Part shown: positions 54,787 to 63,122 of the stretch, one piece after another
Layout of the letters: each line of letters begins with the position of its first letter
Numbering within the stretch: the first letter of the stretch is position 1
NCBI GenBank assembly: GCA_052140165.1
Contig: JBKQUM010000117.1
Location: forward strand, 20,312 to 84,311
Origin: Bog-473 sp052140165
GTDB taxonomy: Bacteria > Actinomycetota > Acidimicrobiia > Acidimicrobiales > RAAP-2
Reading direction: 5' to 3'
Length of the DNA stretch: 64,000 nucleotides
Made by a program: the position numbers and the translations under genes
Notes under the pieces: generated by a model
Told to the model about the DNA's origin: nothing
What the model saw: the letters and a program-made list of their open reading frames with translations, nothing else
Database searches by the model: none

Positions 54787-55778
54787 CGCTCGGTCTCCAT
54801 CGTCGTGACGAAACGCTCCAAGTCCTCCGCGGGCTCCAGCGCGGAGGCTGCCGCAAACTCGACGGCGTCGTCGATCTCGCCGACGATGTCGCCCTCCATC
54901 GTCTCCAGTGCAATGTCATCGAGGTCACCGGATGCCCGAAGCTGATCGCCGAGGAGCGTGATCGGATCACGGTGCCGCCATGCCTCGATCTCCGTCTTGT
55001 CACGATATCGGTCTGGGTCGTACATGGAGTGGGCACGAAACCGGTACGTCCGCAGTTCCAAGAAGTGCGGCCCTCCCCCGGCTCGCACGGCCGCGGCGGC
55101 CTCTTCTGCAGCCTGTGCCACAGCCACCACGTCCATGCCGTCCACCTCCCAGGACGGCATGCGGTACGCGGCGGCCTTGAGCGAGAGGTCCGTCTCGGAC
55201 TCGGTGAGCGAGAGGGAGGTTCCCATCGCGTACAGATTGTTCTCGCAGCAGAACAGGACGGGCAGGTGCCAGAGTGCCGCCAGGTTCATCGACTCGTGGA
55301 ACTCCCCCTCGGCCACCGCTCCGTCCCCGAAAAAGCAGGCGGTCACCCGCTGGCGCCCGGTGAGGTGATCGGCAAGCGCCAGACCGACGGCGAGCGGTAG
55401 CCCGCCTGCCACGATGGCGTTGCCACCGTAGAAGCGGGCATCCACGTCGAACAGGTGCATCGAGCCCCCGCGGCCCCGGCTGCAGCCGTCGACCTTGCCT
55501 TCGAGCTCCGCCATGATCGAACGCATGGACAGGCCCCGGGCGAGGGCATGCCCGTGCTCGCGGTAGGTGGAAACGATGGCGTCCTCTGCCCCGAGGGCCT
55601 GCATGACGCCGACCGCGCACGCCTCTTCCCCGATGCTCAGATGGAGGAACCCTCGGATCTCCGTTGCGCTGTAGAGCTCAACGCATCGTTCCTCGAAGCG
55701 GCGAATTCGGAGCATCTCGGTGAGGAGGTGGCGCCTCGCGTCCACCTCGACGTCGCCGGGCGGTCTTGACAGGGTCAC
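54783..55778 (-). CDS. 2-oxoacid dehydrogenase E1 component, alpha subunit
   Basis: 331 aa. TPP-binding motif GDGAVAEGEFHESMNLAALWHLPVLFCCENN, the phosphorylation-loop-like YREHGHALARG, and GSMHLFDVDARFYGGNAIVAGGLPLAVGLAL, close to the acetoin/pyruvate dehydrogenase alpha pattern. GTG start overlapping the acyl-CoA synthetase gene by 4 bp. With E1beta and E2 it makes acyl-CoA and reduced lipoamide; no E3 gene is present in the window, so E3 must be shared. Confidence 0.95.
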   Translation of the reverse strand: MTLSRPPGDVEVDARRHLLTEMLRIRRFEERCVELYSATEIRGFLHLSIGEEACAVGVMQALGAEDAIVSTYREHGHALARGLSMRSIMAELEGKVDGCSRGRGGSMHLFDVDARFYGGNAIVAGGLPLAVGLALADHLTGRQRVTACFFGDGAVAEGEFHESMNLAALWHLPVLFCCENNLYAMGTSLSLTESETDLSLKAAAYRMPSWEVDGMDVVAVAQAAEEAAAAVRAGGGPHFLELRTYRFRAHSMYDPDRYRDKTEIEAWRHRDPITLLGDQLRASGDLDDIALETMEGDIVGEIDDAVEFAAASALEPAEDLERFVTTMETER

Positions 55779-57550
55779 GGAGTGGCCTCCAGCGTCGACG
55801 TGTCACCCTCGGGCAGGCCCAAGGCACGCTGCTTAAGCACCCTTCGAACGATCTTTCCGCTCTGGGTGTGCGGCAGGTGCGCAACGAACGCTATGTCCCG
55901 AGGGGCGATGGCTGCTCCGAGACGCTTCCTGGCGAACCCGATCAGCTCGAGGCGGAGGTCATCGCTCGAGTCGACACCTTGGTGCAGCACGACGTAGGCC
56001 TTCACGACCTCGCCCGCGACCACGTCGGGAATTCCTATCACGCCCGCTTCGACAACGGCCGGGTGCTCCATGAGCACCGACTCGACCTCGAACGGGCCGA
56101 TGAGATGCCCGGCCGACTTGATGACGTCATCACCACGCCCAACAAACCAGAAATAGCCATCCTCATCACGGCGAGCCAGGTCTCCGCTGACGTACCAACC
56201 GGCGGTGAAACAGGCCTCGTAACGCTCTGGTTCCCCGAGATAACCCCGGAACATCGATGGCCATCCCGGCCGAAGGGCGAGTACGCCGTCAGCGCCGTCG
56301 GGCACCTCGACCGCCGCACCGTCAGGATCAAGGACGATCTTCTCCTCATCGTTGCGCTGAAGGATTACCGCCTCCACACCTGGCATCGGCTTCCCCATGG
56401 AGCCAGGGCGGATCGTCATTGCTGCGAAGTTGGCGATCATGATCCCACCGGTCTCGGTCTGCCACCAGTTGTCGTGGGCGGGGACGCCGAGATTCTCATT
56501 GGTCCAATTGACCACCTCAGGGTTGAGGGGCTCTCCCACGCTGGCAATGAAACGAAGCGCTGAGAGATCGTGCGCCCGTGGGGGCTCGGCACCTGCGGCC
56601 ATCAGCATCCGGAGGGCCGTCGGCGCGGTGTACCACACCGTGACACGCTGCTCCGCCAGCGTCGCGTACCAGCGCTCAACCTCAAACTCACCCTCATCGA
56701 TGATGCTCGTCACACCATGGGTCAGTGGGGAGATGATCCCGTACGAGGTCCCCGTTACCCAACCTGGGTCGGCGGTGCACCAGAAGACATCGTTGGCATG
56801 GAGATCGAGTGCAAGTGACCCGGTGGCGTGGTGCTGGACCACAGCCTCGTGGACGTGGACGGCGCCTTTGGGAGTCCCGGTGGTCCCACTTGTGAAGTGG
56901 AGGAGCGCCATCGTTTCGGGGTCGGTGGAACCGATTTCGTAGGTCCCCGGCATTTTGGCCAGAAGGTCTGGAAGGAAGATCGTGCCCTCGGGGGCGGGGT
57001 CATCGATGATGAGCACGTGCTCGAGGCCGCGGAGGGCGTCCCGTTGCGGGGCCACTCGCCGTCGGAAAAGACCCGATGTCGTGACCAGTACCCGGCCGTC
57101 GCCGATCTCGAGACGCTGGCGTATCGGCTGCGGCCCGAAGGCCGAGAAAAGGGGGCACAGGACGCTGCGGTGCTTGAGCGTGCCGAGCGCCGCGACGTAG
57201 AGCTCGGGGACCCGGGGCAGAAGTACGAAGACCCGGTCCCCGTCGCCAACCCCAAGGCTGTCGAGCGCCTGCGCAAAGCGGCTCGTCAGCTCCGAGAGCT
57301 CTCCATAGGTGATGTCCCGTACGCCGCCGTGTCTGTGGAGACACCGCAGTGCGACCTTGTCTCGAGCCACACCGAACGCGTGGCGGTCGACGGCCTCATG
57401 GGCGATGTTGACCCCGCCCCCCGGAAGACCGTCGAGCTCCCCCCGGGCAGACTCCCAGCTGAAGCCGGTGTACGCCTCGTCGTAGTCGACGAGGTTGGGC
57501 GGGGGCGCCCCGGGCGCCCGGGAACGCGCAGCGATCGGGGCCCACTTCAC
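55775..57550 (-). CDS. Acetyl-CoA synthetase-like AMP-forming enzyme
   Basis: 591 aa from a GTG; upstream in-frame codons overlap the next gene and look non-coding. ANL motifs: HFTSGTTGTPKGAVHVHEA, WCTADPGWVTGTSYGIISPL typical of acetyl-CoA synthetases, DNWWQTETGGIMIANF, GDLARRDEDGYFWFVGRGDDVIKSAGHLIGPFEVES, and the C-terminal catalytic Lys in HTQSGKIVRRVL. It is closest in plan to AcsA-type short acetyl-CoA synthetases. It is first in the operon acs-E1alpha-E1beta-E2-ACP, suggesting that acetate/acyl-CoA formation from two entry routes is co-regulated, perhaps with acetoin use. Confidence 0.92.
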   Translation of the reverse strand: MKWAPIAARSRAPGAPPPNLVDYDEAYTGFSWESARGELDGLPGGGVNIAHEAVDRHAFGVARDKVALRCLHRHGGVRDITYGELSELTSRFAQALDSLGVGDGDRVFVLLPRVPELYVAALGTLKHRSVLCPLFSAFGPQPIRQRLEIGDGRVLVTTSGLFRRRVAPQRDALRGLEHVLIIDDPAPEGTIFLPDLLAKMPGTYEIGSTDPETMALLHFTSGTTGTPKGAVHVHEAVVQHHATGSLALDLHANDVFWCTADPGWVTGTSYGIISPLTHGVTSIIDEGEFEVERWYATLAEQRVTVWYTAPTALRMLMAAGAEPPRAHDLSALRFIASVGEPLNPEVVNWTNENLGVPAHDNWWQTETGGIMIANFAAMTIRPGSMGKPMPGVEAVILQRNDEEKIVLDPDGAAVEVPDGADGVLALRPGWPSMFRGYLGEPERYEACFTAGWYVSGDLARRDEDGYFWFVGRGDDVIKSAGHLIGPFEVESVLMEHPAVVEAGVIGIPDVVAGEVVKAYVVLHQGVDSSDDLRLELIGFARKRLGAAIAPRDIAFVAHLPHTQSGKIVRRVLKQRALGLPEGDTSTLEATP

Positions 57551-57653
57551 TGCCGCACCACCGCAGTCGGCGCTACCACGAACAATGCGATAGTTCCCTG
57601 CAGCGCACAGAAGCGCTGGCGACCGTCTTGGCAGGTTGTGCAGCGCATAAGTG

Positions 57654-58670
57654 TCACCGTACTCCGCTGCCACCTTGGAGCCCCGTGTCGCCAGGCGGCA
57701 CTGGGAGCGCGTGCCGGGTGTCCGCGCTCTGAGGGTGCCCACGTACGGGAGTATCTTTCGCCAGTCGCTCCAGAACCCCCACGACAACAGTGTCACTCAT
57801 GCCGAGCGGAATCGTCGAGACTGCATCGTCGAGGTGTCGCCCTCCGGATGGGAGCTCGACGCAGATGGGCACCGACGGGTGGATTCGCCTGTGGGCTTCG
57901 AGGAGGGATCGTCCGGGTTCATCCGGAACCGCGTCGATGATGACGTCGGCACCGGCCGCCAGAGGACACGGCTGGCCGCGCAGAGCCGGGCATTGCGACC
58001 AGCCGAGTATGGGTCCCGGGCAAGCCAGCACCTGGAACCCCGCTGCTCGAGCTGCCTCTTCGGCATGCCAACGCCCGCCGGGTACCTCGACGAGCAGTTT
58101 GGGAGGCTCGCCAGTCCCCGGCCATGAGGGCATACGCCGCGTGGTGCCGATCGCGACTCGAACGATCGCAGGGTCGTGATCCATCACGGCGTAGCCCCTG
58201 GCTCGCAACATGGTGAGCATCCGACGATTGCCGACCAGCACATCAGCTTCGAGGTTGGGCACTCCCCGGACGGCAGCTTCCGTAACGAGCGCATCGAGCA
58301 AGTACGGTCCAAGCCATCCCCTTGACGCTTCAGCGACCGTAATACCAAGTTCTCCGTCGCCGTTGGGAAGGAGCTCGTACGTGGCCTCTCCAACGATCTT
58401 GTTGGTCCCGTCCTGTTCCTCCATGAGGGCGATCAACCCGAACCCTCCACGTTCGGCGACATGCGTCATCTTCTCGACGAAATCCTCGGGCGGGGCATGG
58501 CCACTGAAGAAGCGCAAGTAGGTGTCATTCTCCTTGAGGCCGGCGTAGAGCGCGACCAGCCCTGCAGTGTCCGAAGGTCTCAGGGGACGGATCGAGAGCG
58601 TGCGAGCTCCGGGGAGTGTGACTCGACGGGGCCAACGATCATCCGGGGTATCTTGTCGCGGAACTGTCAT
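57654..58670 (-). CDS. GNAT acetyltransferase with additional C-terminal domain
   Basis: 338 aa. The N-terminal GNAT domain (about 25-175) contains LSIRPLRPSDTAGLVALYAGL, the Arg-rich FSGHAPPEDF and ITVAEASRGWLGPYLLDALVTEAAVRGV, like the Pat-type protein acetyltransferases of Actinobacteria but without an obvious cyclic-nucleotide domain. The C-terminal 140 residues (KLLVEVPGGRWHAEEAARAAGF...ADVIIDAVPDEPGRSLLEAHRRIHPSVPICVELP) look like a receiver- or Rossmann-like fold. It lies 104 bp upstream of the acyl-CoA synthetase gene on the same strand; such acetyltransferases often inhibit acyl-CoA synthetases, a plausible pairing here. Confidence 0.85.
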   Translation of the reverse strand: MTVPRQDTPDDRWPRRVTLPGARTLSIRPLRPSDTAGLVALYAGLKENDTYLRFFSGHAPPEDFVEKMTHVAERGGFGLIALMEEQDGTNKIVGEATYELLPNGDGELGITVAEASRGWLGPYLLDALVTEAAVRGVPNLEADVLVGNRRMLTMLRARGYAVMDHDPAIVRVAIGTTRRMPSWPGTGEPPKLLVEVPGGRWHAEEAARAAGFQVLACPGPILGWSQCPALRGQPCPLAAGADVIIDAVPDEPGRSLLEAHRRIHPSVPICVELPSGGRHLDDAVSTIPLGMSDTVVVGVLERLAKDTPVRGHPQSADTRHALPVPPGDTGLQGGSGVR

Positions 58671-58782
58671 CAGATCACCCGCGACGGACAGACGACGGTC
58701 GTGCGTCCAACACGTGGACGAGGGCGGCAAGACCGTTCACGTGGTCGTCAGGTTCGATACACCTGGAAGCGAGGAGACGGCT

Positions 58783-59265
58783 ATGGAACTGAGCGCATAC
58801 CCCATCGAGAAACCGGACGGTATGAACGTCATCGTGGGTCAAGCACATTTCGTGAAGTCGATCGAGGACCTGCATGAGGCGCTCGCAGGAGCGAGCCCAC
58901 AACTGCGTTTCGGGATCGCGTTCTCTGAGGCTTCCGGTCCCTGTCTCATCCGCTGCTCGGGAAACGAAGCAGATCTCATAGACCTGGCGGCCCGAAATGC
59001 CGAAGGAATCGGCGCTGGTCACTCGTTCATCATCTTCCTTCGCGAAGGGTTTCCGGTAAACGTCTTGAACGCTGTCAAGACTGTCTCGGAGGTGTGCACC
59101 GTCTTCTGCGCGACCGCGAACCCGGTCGAAGTACTTGTCGCGCAAACAGAGTTCGGCCGAGGAATCATCGGTGTCATAGACGGCCTCCCGCCTGCCGGGA
59201 TCGAGACCGATGCAGACGTGGCCGATCGCAAGGCTCTCTTGCGGAAATTGGGCTACAAGCTCTAG
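58783..59265 (+). CDS. Adenosine-specific kinase (DUF355 family)
   Basis: 160 aa; start after GAGGAG at 6 bp. The whole sequence follows the PF04008 family: MELSAYPIEKPDGMNVIVGQAHFVKSIEDLHEAL, FGIAFSEASGPCLIRCSGNE, AGHSFIIFLREGFPVNVLNAVKTVSEVCTVFCATANPVEVLVAQTEFGRGIIGVIDG. Members phosphorylate adenosine and are mostly from archaea and thermophiles, so the gene may have been transferred. Divergent from the GNAT gene across 112 bp. Confidence 0.93.
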   Translation: MELSAYPIEKPDGMNVIVGQAHFVKSIEDLHEALAGASPQLRFGIAFSEASGPCLIRCSGNEADLIDLAARNAEGIGAGHSFIIFLREGFPVNVLNAVKTVSEVCTVFCATANPVEVLVAQTEFGRGIIGVIDGLPPAGIETDADVADRKALLRKLGYKL

Positions 59266-59288
59266 GCCGAAGAATGACCATCTGAGCC

Positions 59289-59576
59289 TCAGGCATGGGA
59301 CGAAAGGCCTGCGGTGACCTGATCCGTGAGCGTCCGCAGTCGCTCGGACAACGCCACCGGAGGGCAGGTCGGTGCGTGCAGGTCCACCGCGCTCGGGAAC
59401 AACCCGTCAAGGTGCCGTTCGAGCCGCTGCCGGGCGGCCGCAATGGTGTCGAGTACCTGAGGAGCTATTACGGGGCAAGGCTCGACGACTCTGATGTCGT
59501 GCGATAAGGACCGCCACGGTGGCCCAGTATGCCGGCGGGTGTGAGGCGTGCACGGGAGCTTCCGGGTCGTGCTCAC
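59289..59576 (-). CDS. Uncertain small protein downstream of the DUF2267 gene
   Basis: 95 aa, not recognised. The N-terminal third is Arg/Thr/His-rich and probably non-coding. The rest (VIAPQVLDTIAAARQRLERHLDGLF...LSERLRTLTDQVTAGL) looks like an amphipathic helix pair. It follows the DUF2267 gene by 9 bp. A partial DosR-like sequence (TGGGACGAAAGGCCTG, 59296-59311) lies inside its 3' end. This may be a genuine small gene with a later start, or just spacer. Confidence 0.3.
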   Translation of the reverse strand: MSTTRKLPCTPHTRRHTGPPWRSLSHDIRVVEPCPVIAPQVLDTIAAARQRLERHLDGLFPSAVDLHAPTCPPVALSERLRTLTDQVTAGLSSHA

Positions 59577-59585
59577 GCACCTGAC

Positions 59586-59999
59586 CTACATGAGTACGGC
59601 GAAGTCCGAGGGGAGAACCGAGATCAGGTGACCCATGGTGCCTTCACCCAGCTCGACCCAGCACACGGACATTACGGCCCGGGCAGCCTCCTCGGCTTCG
59701 CTCGTTCCCTTGAGCCCGGCCTCCTTCTCCACCCGAGCCAGGAATTCGGCGAGCGACATGCGCATCGGCGTCTTCGCCGGGTCCCAGCCCTCGTAGAAGA
59801 TCCCCCGGACCAGCAATGGCAGCTGCGCTGCGACATGTGCCGCGACATTGGGCTCCAACCGGTCGCGCAGGGCGTGGAGCACTGCTCGGAGCACGTGATA
59901 GGCCTGGTGCACGTCGTCGAACTCGTCTCGCTCGGCCACCTTGTGGAGCCACTCGTAGGTCTTAGCAACGGTGCGATCGATGACGTCGAGCTGATCCAT
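59586..59999 (-). CDS. DUF2267 family protein
   Basis: 137 aa, all-helical. It matches DUF2267: TYEWLHKVAERDEFDDVHQAYHVLRAVLHALRDRLEPNVAAHVAAQLPLLVRGIFYEGWDPAKTP and MSLAEFLARVEKEAG. These proteins are frequent in stress and dormancy loci; biochemical function is unknown. A DosR-like box ends 36 bp upstream of the start, the same spacing as for the phosphoribosyltransferase-hydrolase gene. Confidence 0.9.
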   Translation of the reverse strand: MDQLDVIDRTVAKTYEWLHKVAERDEFDDVHQAYHVLRAVLHALRDRLEPNVAAHVAAQLPLLVRGIFYEGWDPAKTPMRMSLAEFLARVEKEAGLKGTSEAEEAARAVMSVCWVELGEGTMGHLISVLPSDFAVLM

Positions 60000-60034
60000 G
60001 CTGCCAGTGTTCGCCTTTAGTCCCGACTCTCACC

Positions 60035-60050
60035 AGGGGCGAAGGTCCCA
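60035..60050. promoter_or_regulatory. DosR/DevR-like box upstream of the DUF2267 gene
   Basis: AGGGGCGAAGGTCCCA keeps the GGG-N-C-N4-GTCCC core. A further half-site CTTTAGTCCCGA lies at about 60016-60027. The box ends 36 bp before the start codon. Confidence 0.5.
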
Positions 60051-60125
60051 TCGCGGAGCCAACAGCCACGTTGGCATTCGAGATCAGCGTCGCGCTGCTT
60101 CCCAAATGCAGACGGGACGGCGCTC

Positions 60126-61460
60126 TCAACCAACAGTCTCTGCAGAGGGCGCCAGATGGGAAAGGAACCAGTCGCCTGCCAGGCGAGACACTTCCTCCAG
60201 GGCTCCCGGCTCCTCGAAGAGATGGGTGGCACCAGCCACCACCTCCAACTGGCTCTGGCAGCGCAGTTGCATCTGTGCCTGACGGTTGAGCTCGAGCACG
60301 ACCTCGTCACGGCCACCCACGATGAGCAACGTCGCTGCTCGCACCTGGTCGAGCCTCGAACCGGCAAGATCAGGACGTCCTCCCCGCGAGACGACTGCGG
60401 CGATCGATGAGTCGGGCTCGGCGGCCGCCCACAGAGCTGCGCCCGCCCCGGTGCTGGCGCCGAAGTAGCCGATACGCAGTCCCTTTGCTTCGGGTTGTGC
60501 TTCGAGCCACCGAGTCCCCACCCCCAGTCGCTCCGCCAAGAGCCCTATGTCGAATACCGCTGCACGGTTGAACTCCTCGTCGGGGGTGAGCAGATCGAAC
60601 AGGAGGGTGCCGAGCCCGGCAGAGTTCAGGACGGCCGCCACAAACCGATTGCGCGGACTGTGACGACTGCTTCCGCTGCCGTGGGCGAAGACGACCAGTC
60701 CGGCACACTCCTCCGGAATCGTGAGGTGCCCGACAAGCCGGACAGCGCCTATCTCAACGACCACGTCTTCGTCACGAATCGGCGGGTCGGCGCTTACCGC
60801 CACTGGTGGAGCAGGTGTCCGAGTGGCTGCGCGCTTGAGAAGCCCCACCACCTCCTCGTCCGAGGTCTGCGAGAAGTCACGATAGAACTGGCCAACGGCG
60901 TAGAACGGTTCGGGGGTCGCGAGGCAGACCACCTCGTCGGCCACCTCCGCCAGCAAACCGAGCGAAGACCACGGAGCGACAGGCACCGCCAGGACTACCC
61001 GTGACGCGCCGTGAGCCCGTGCGACCTGACAGGCAGCCCTGGCCGTTGCCCCCGTGGCGATGCCGTCGTCGACCACGACCGCGGTCCGACCGGCGAGTGG
61101 CGTACGCGGACGGCTACCCCGAAAACGTATGGCCCGCCGCTCGAGCTCGGCCCGCTCCGATCGCTCCACGGCTGCCACCTCGTCCTCGCCGACCCTAGCC
61201 ATGGCGAGCACCTCACGGTTCAGGATACGCACGCCGTCCTCGCCGATCGCGCCCATGCCGAGCTCCGGCTGATACGGCACACCGAGCTTGCGAACGACGA
61301 TCACGTCGAGCGGCGCATCCAGCTCTCGGGCGACCTCGAACGCAACCGGAACCCCACCTCTGGGCAACCCGAGAACCACCACATCCTCCCCGCCCACGCG
61401 CCGCTTCAACTCTTCGGCCAGTTCCCGCCCGGCGTCTACCCTGTCCCGAAACTCGACCAT
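60126..61460 (-). CDS. Phosphoribosyltransferase-hydrolase fusion
   Basis: 444 aa. N-terminal phosphoribosyltransferase (1-215): VLGLPRGGVPVAFEVARELDAPLDVIVVRKLGVP and the PRPP-binding loop VVVDDGIATGATARAA (about 129-144). C-terminal dienelactone-hydrolase-like domain (about 240-440): VVFAHGSGSSRHSPRN, nucleophile elbow GASTGAG, Asp in VGGRDEVV, His in GATHLFEE. This domain pair matches the layout known for a DosR-regulated mycobacterial gene (Rv0571c), and a DosR-like box lies upstream. The same open frame continues upstream into an IS110 relic, but the ATG at 61458-61460 starts the PRT domain properly. Confidence 0.93.
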   Translation of the reverse strand: MVEFRDRVDAGRELAEELKRRVGGEDVVVLGLPRGGVPVAFEVARELDAPLDVIVVRKLGVPYQPELGMGAIGEDGVRILNREVLAMARVGEDEVAAVERSERAELERRAIRFRGSRPRTPLAGRTAVVVDDGIATGATARAACQVARAHGASRVVLAVPVAPWSSLGLLAEVADEVVCLATPEPFYAVGQFYRDFSQTSDEEVVGLLKRAATRTPAPPVAVSADPPIRDEDVVVEIGAVRLVGHLTIPEECAGLVVFAHGSGSSRHSPRNRFVAAVLNSAGLGTLLFDLLTPDEEFNRAAVFDIGLLAERLGVGTRWLEAQPEAKGLRIGYFGASTGAGAALWAAAEPDSSIAAVVSRGGRPDLAGSRLDQVRAATLLIVGGRDEVVLELNRQAQMQLRCQSQLEVVAGATHLFEEPGALEEVSRLAGDWFLSHLAPSAETVG

Positions 61461-61494
61461 CGATCCACTGTCCACCCATGCCCGCCGGCTCGCC

Positions 61495-61510
61495 AGGGCC
61501 GATGGTCCCT
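61495..61510. promoter_or_regulatory. DosR/DevR-like box upstream of the phosphoribosyltransferase-hydrolase gene
   Basis: AGGGCCGATGGTCCCT (reverse AGGGACCATCGGCCCT) fits GGGACC-WTN-GGCCC. It shares both 6-7-bp arms with box 2 near ftsH and ends 35 bp from the start codon. Confidence 0.65.
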
Positions 61511-61736
61511 GTGTCGATAAGCCGCCAGATCGGGATCGCTCGAAGAGACCGCAGAGGAGGGAGGCCGACTTGGGGTCGAGAAGGTCAGGTCGAAACCAGG
61601 CACTCGCCCAGCCTGGGCACCCCCAACGGCGGTCAGGATCTGCCGTGGGGAGAAGTGCCGGCAAGGACGGCACTGAGGTCCTGAGGCGCCACCTCGCCGC
61701 TGAATCCGAGGAGCGGAGCACCCTCGCCCAGCCAAT

Positions 61737-62036
61737 AGCCGGGAACTCGCCCGCCGGCACGACGCACGACGCCTTGTTGTGGTGCGCTCCCCGCTCGACT
61801 TTCTGGACGAAGTAGATCCTCCCGAGCTCGGGGTCGACCTGGCGGGCCGTGTTCGTTGATTGCACCAGCTGGCGGCGGAGCCAGTTGACCCCGGCCTTGG
61901 ACGTCGCCCTCCCCTTGGCGTCGGACTCCCCTGTCTCTGAGGCACTGGGTGTCAGCCCGGTGTAGCGCCGGAAGCTGGCGGCCCGCGGAAACGTCTCGGC
62001 CGGCCCATGGCGGCCACCAGCGCCGGGCCCCGACGA
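61737..62036 (-). mobile_element. IS110-family transposase remnant
   Basis: The translated fragment FRRYTGLTPSASETGESDAKGRATSKAGVNWLRRQLVQ, then DPELGRIYFVQKVERGAHHNKASCVVPAGEF, matches the C-terminal transposase_20 (helix-hairpin-helix) domain of IS110 transposases. The N-terminal DEDD catalytic domain is absent and the C-terminus runs into unrelated sequence, so it is a relic. No intact ends were identified. Confidence 0.8.
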
Positions 62037-62176
62037 TGCCGAACACCCAAGGAGCGGTCGAGCGGCGGGTGATCTGTTCCCTCGGCGTTCGCAGACGCGC
62101 ACGCCGAGGGAACATTTACGGCCGTGGTATGTCTCAGCTGAGTCATGCCTTTTCACATACCGTCGAGCTTTAGGTG

Positions 62177-62214
62177 AAACGCCCGATTCCCTTGTTATTG
62201 AGGGACGGGCGTTT
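62177..62214 (+). terminator. Strong hairpin, probable factor-independent terminator
   Basis: AAACGCCCG ... CGGGCGTTT forms a perfect 9-bp outer stem and TCCCT/AGGGA a 5-bp inner stem around an 8-nt loop. It is followed by TTTTCGTTT on the plus strand. On the minus strand the tail is only GTTTCACC. It may also isolate the universal stress operon from the IS relic. Confidence 0.7.
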
Positions 62215-62339
62215 TCGTTTGAGAGGGTCGCCAGACCTGACGGCGCTCAAGAAACAGCGCGAACATTCGTCGGCTTCAGCAGCAAGAGGCAAACGTCCTC
62301 TGGGGCCGGGTTTGCATCACCCGCCTCACACAAGGGGGG

Positions 62340-63122
62340 TCAGGGCAAGGAGTCCGCTTCGATCAAGCCACTTCCCCCCACGGGAAGCAGCAAAATAGGA
62401 AGTTTCACGGCGCCGAGTATCTGGCGGACGGCGTGTGCCTTTCCGGCCGCACTGTCCTGTGACCAGCTCAGCACGATGAGGTCCGTACCGTACTCGTCGC
62501 ATACCTCAGCGACCCGAGTACCCACTGGGCCGTGACGGAGTTCGATGCGGGCTTCATGTTGGGGGAGGTGGCGGGAAAGAAATTCCCTACCCAGGATCTC
62601 GAGGTCGCGCCAGGGGTGGTCGAGCATCGCTGGCACGGTCGACTCGGTGAAGACATGAATGACGATGAGTTCCACGTCGGCCGCCAGGAAGGGGAGCAAC
62701 CCCTTGAGCACGGGCTGGGTGGAAGCTTCCGTCCCCTCCAGGGGAATGAGGAGCCGGCGGAAGAAACCAGGAGAGACGAAGTCGGGGGGCACGATGACGA
62801 CCGGCTTGGAGCTTCGTTCGATGATGTGCCTGGCACTCGTCCCGAGAAGACGTTGGTCAGCCGGTGCCGTCTTGGTGCCGATGACTGCTGCGACCACTTC
62901 CGGTGCATCGACCGCGTTGAGCAGAGCGGGTTCGAGCGGTCCTGGCAGCAGGTGCAACGGTACGTGAGCACGCTCGGTGAAGGCCTTGACGGATTCGTCA
63001 TCGGCTATGGTGATGTGGACTGCCTCGACATCGGTATTGGTCAACTCTCCGATCCTCATCGCGACGTCGAGCACGGGTTGCGCGGTCGGCCCAGCGTCGA
63101 GGGCGGCGAGGACGATACTCAT
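62340..63122 (-). CDS. Tandem-domain universal stress protein
   Basis: 260 aa. Two UspA-like domains: 1-115 (MSIVLAALDAGPTAQPVLDVAMRIGEL, ending LLGTSARHIIERSSKPVVIVPP) and about 120-250 (RRLLIPLEGTEASTQPVLKGLLPFLA, ending LPILLLPV). The second retains GTDLIVLSWSQD. The start overlaps the stop of the upstream GH65 gene by 4 bp, so the two are translated together. Paired USPs are frequent members of dormancy regulons in Actinobacteria. Confidence 0.9.
   Translation of the reverse strand: MSIVLAALDAGPTAQPVLDVAMRIGELTNTDVEAVHITIADDESVKAFTERAHVPLHLLPGPLEPALLNAVDAPEVVAAVIGTKTAPADQRLLGTSARHIIERSSKPVVIVPPDFVSPGFFRRLLIPLEGTEASTQPVLKGLLPFLAADVELIVIHVFTESTVPAMLDHPWRDLEILGREFLSRHLPQHEARIELRHGPVGTRVAEVCDEYGTDLIVLSWSQDSAAGKAHAVRQILGAVKLPILLLPVGGSGLIEADSLP

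Noticed and set aside
59296..59311. TGGGACGAAAGGCCTG as a functional DosR box
   Set aside because: One core mismatch and no gene start in the right position; listed only as a weak similarity.
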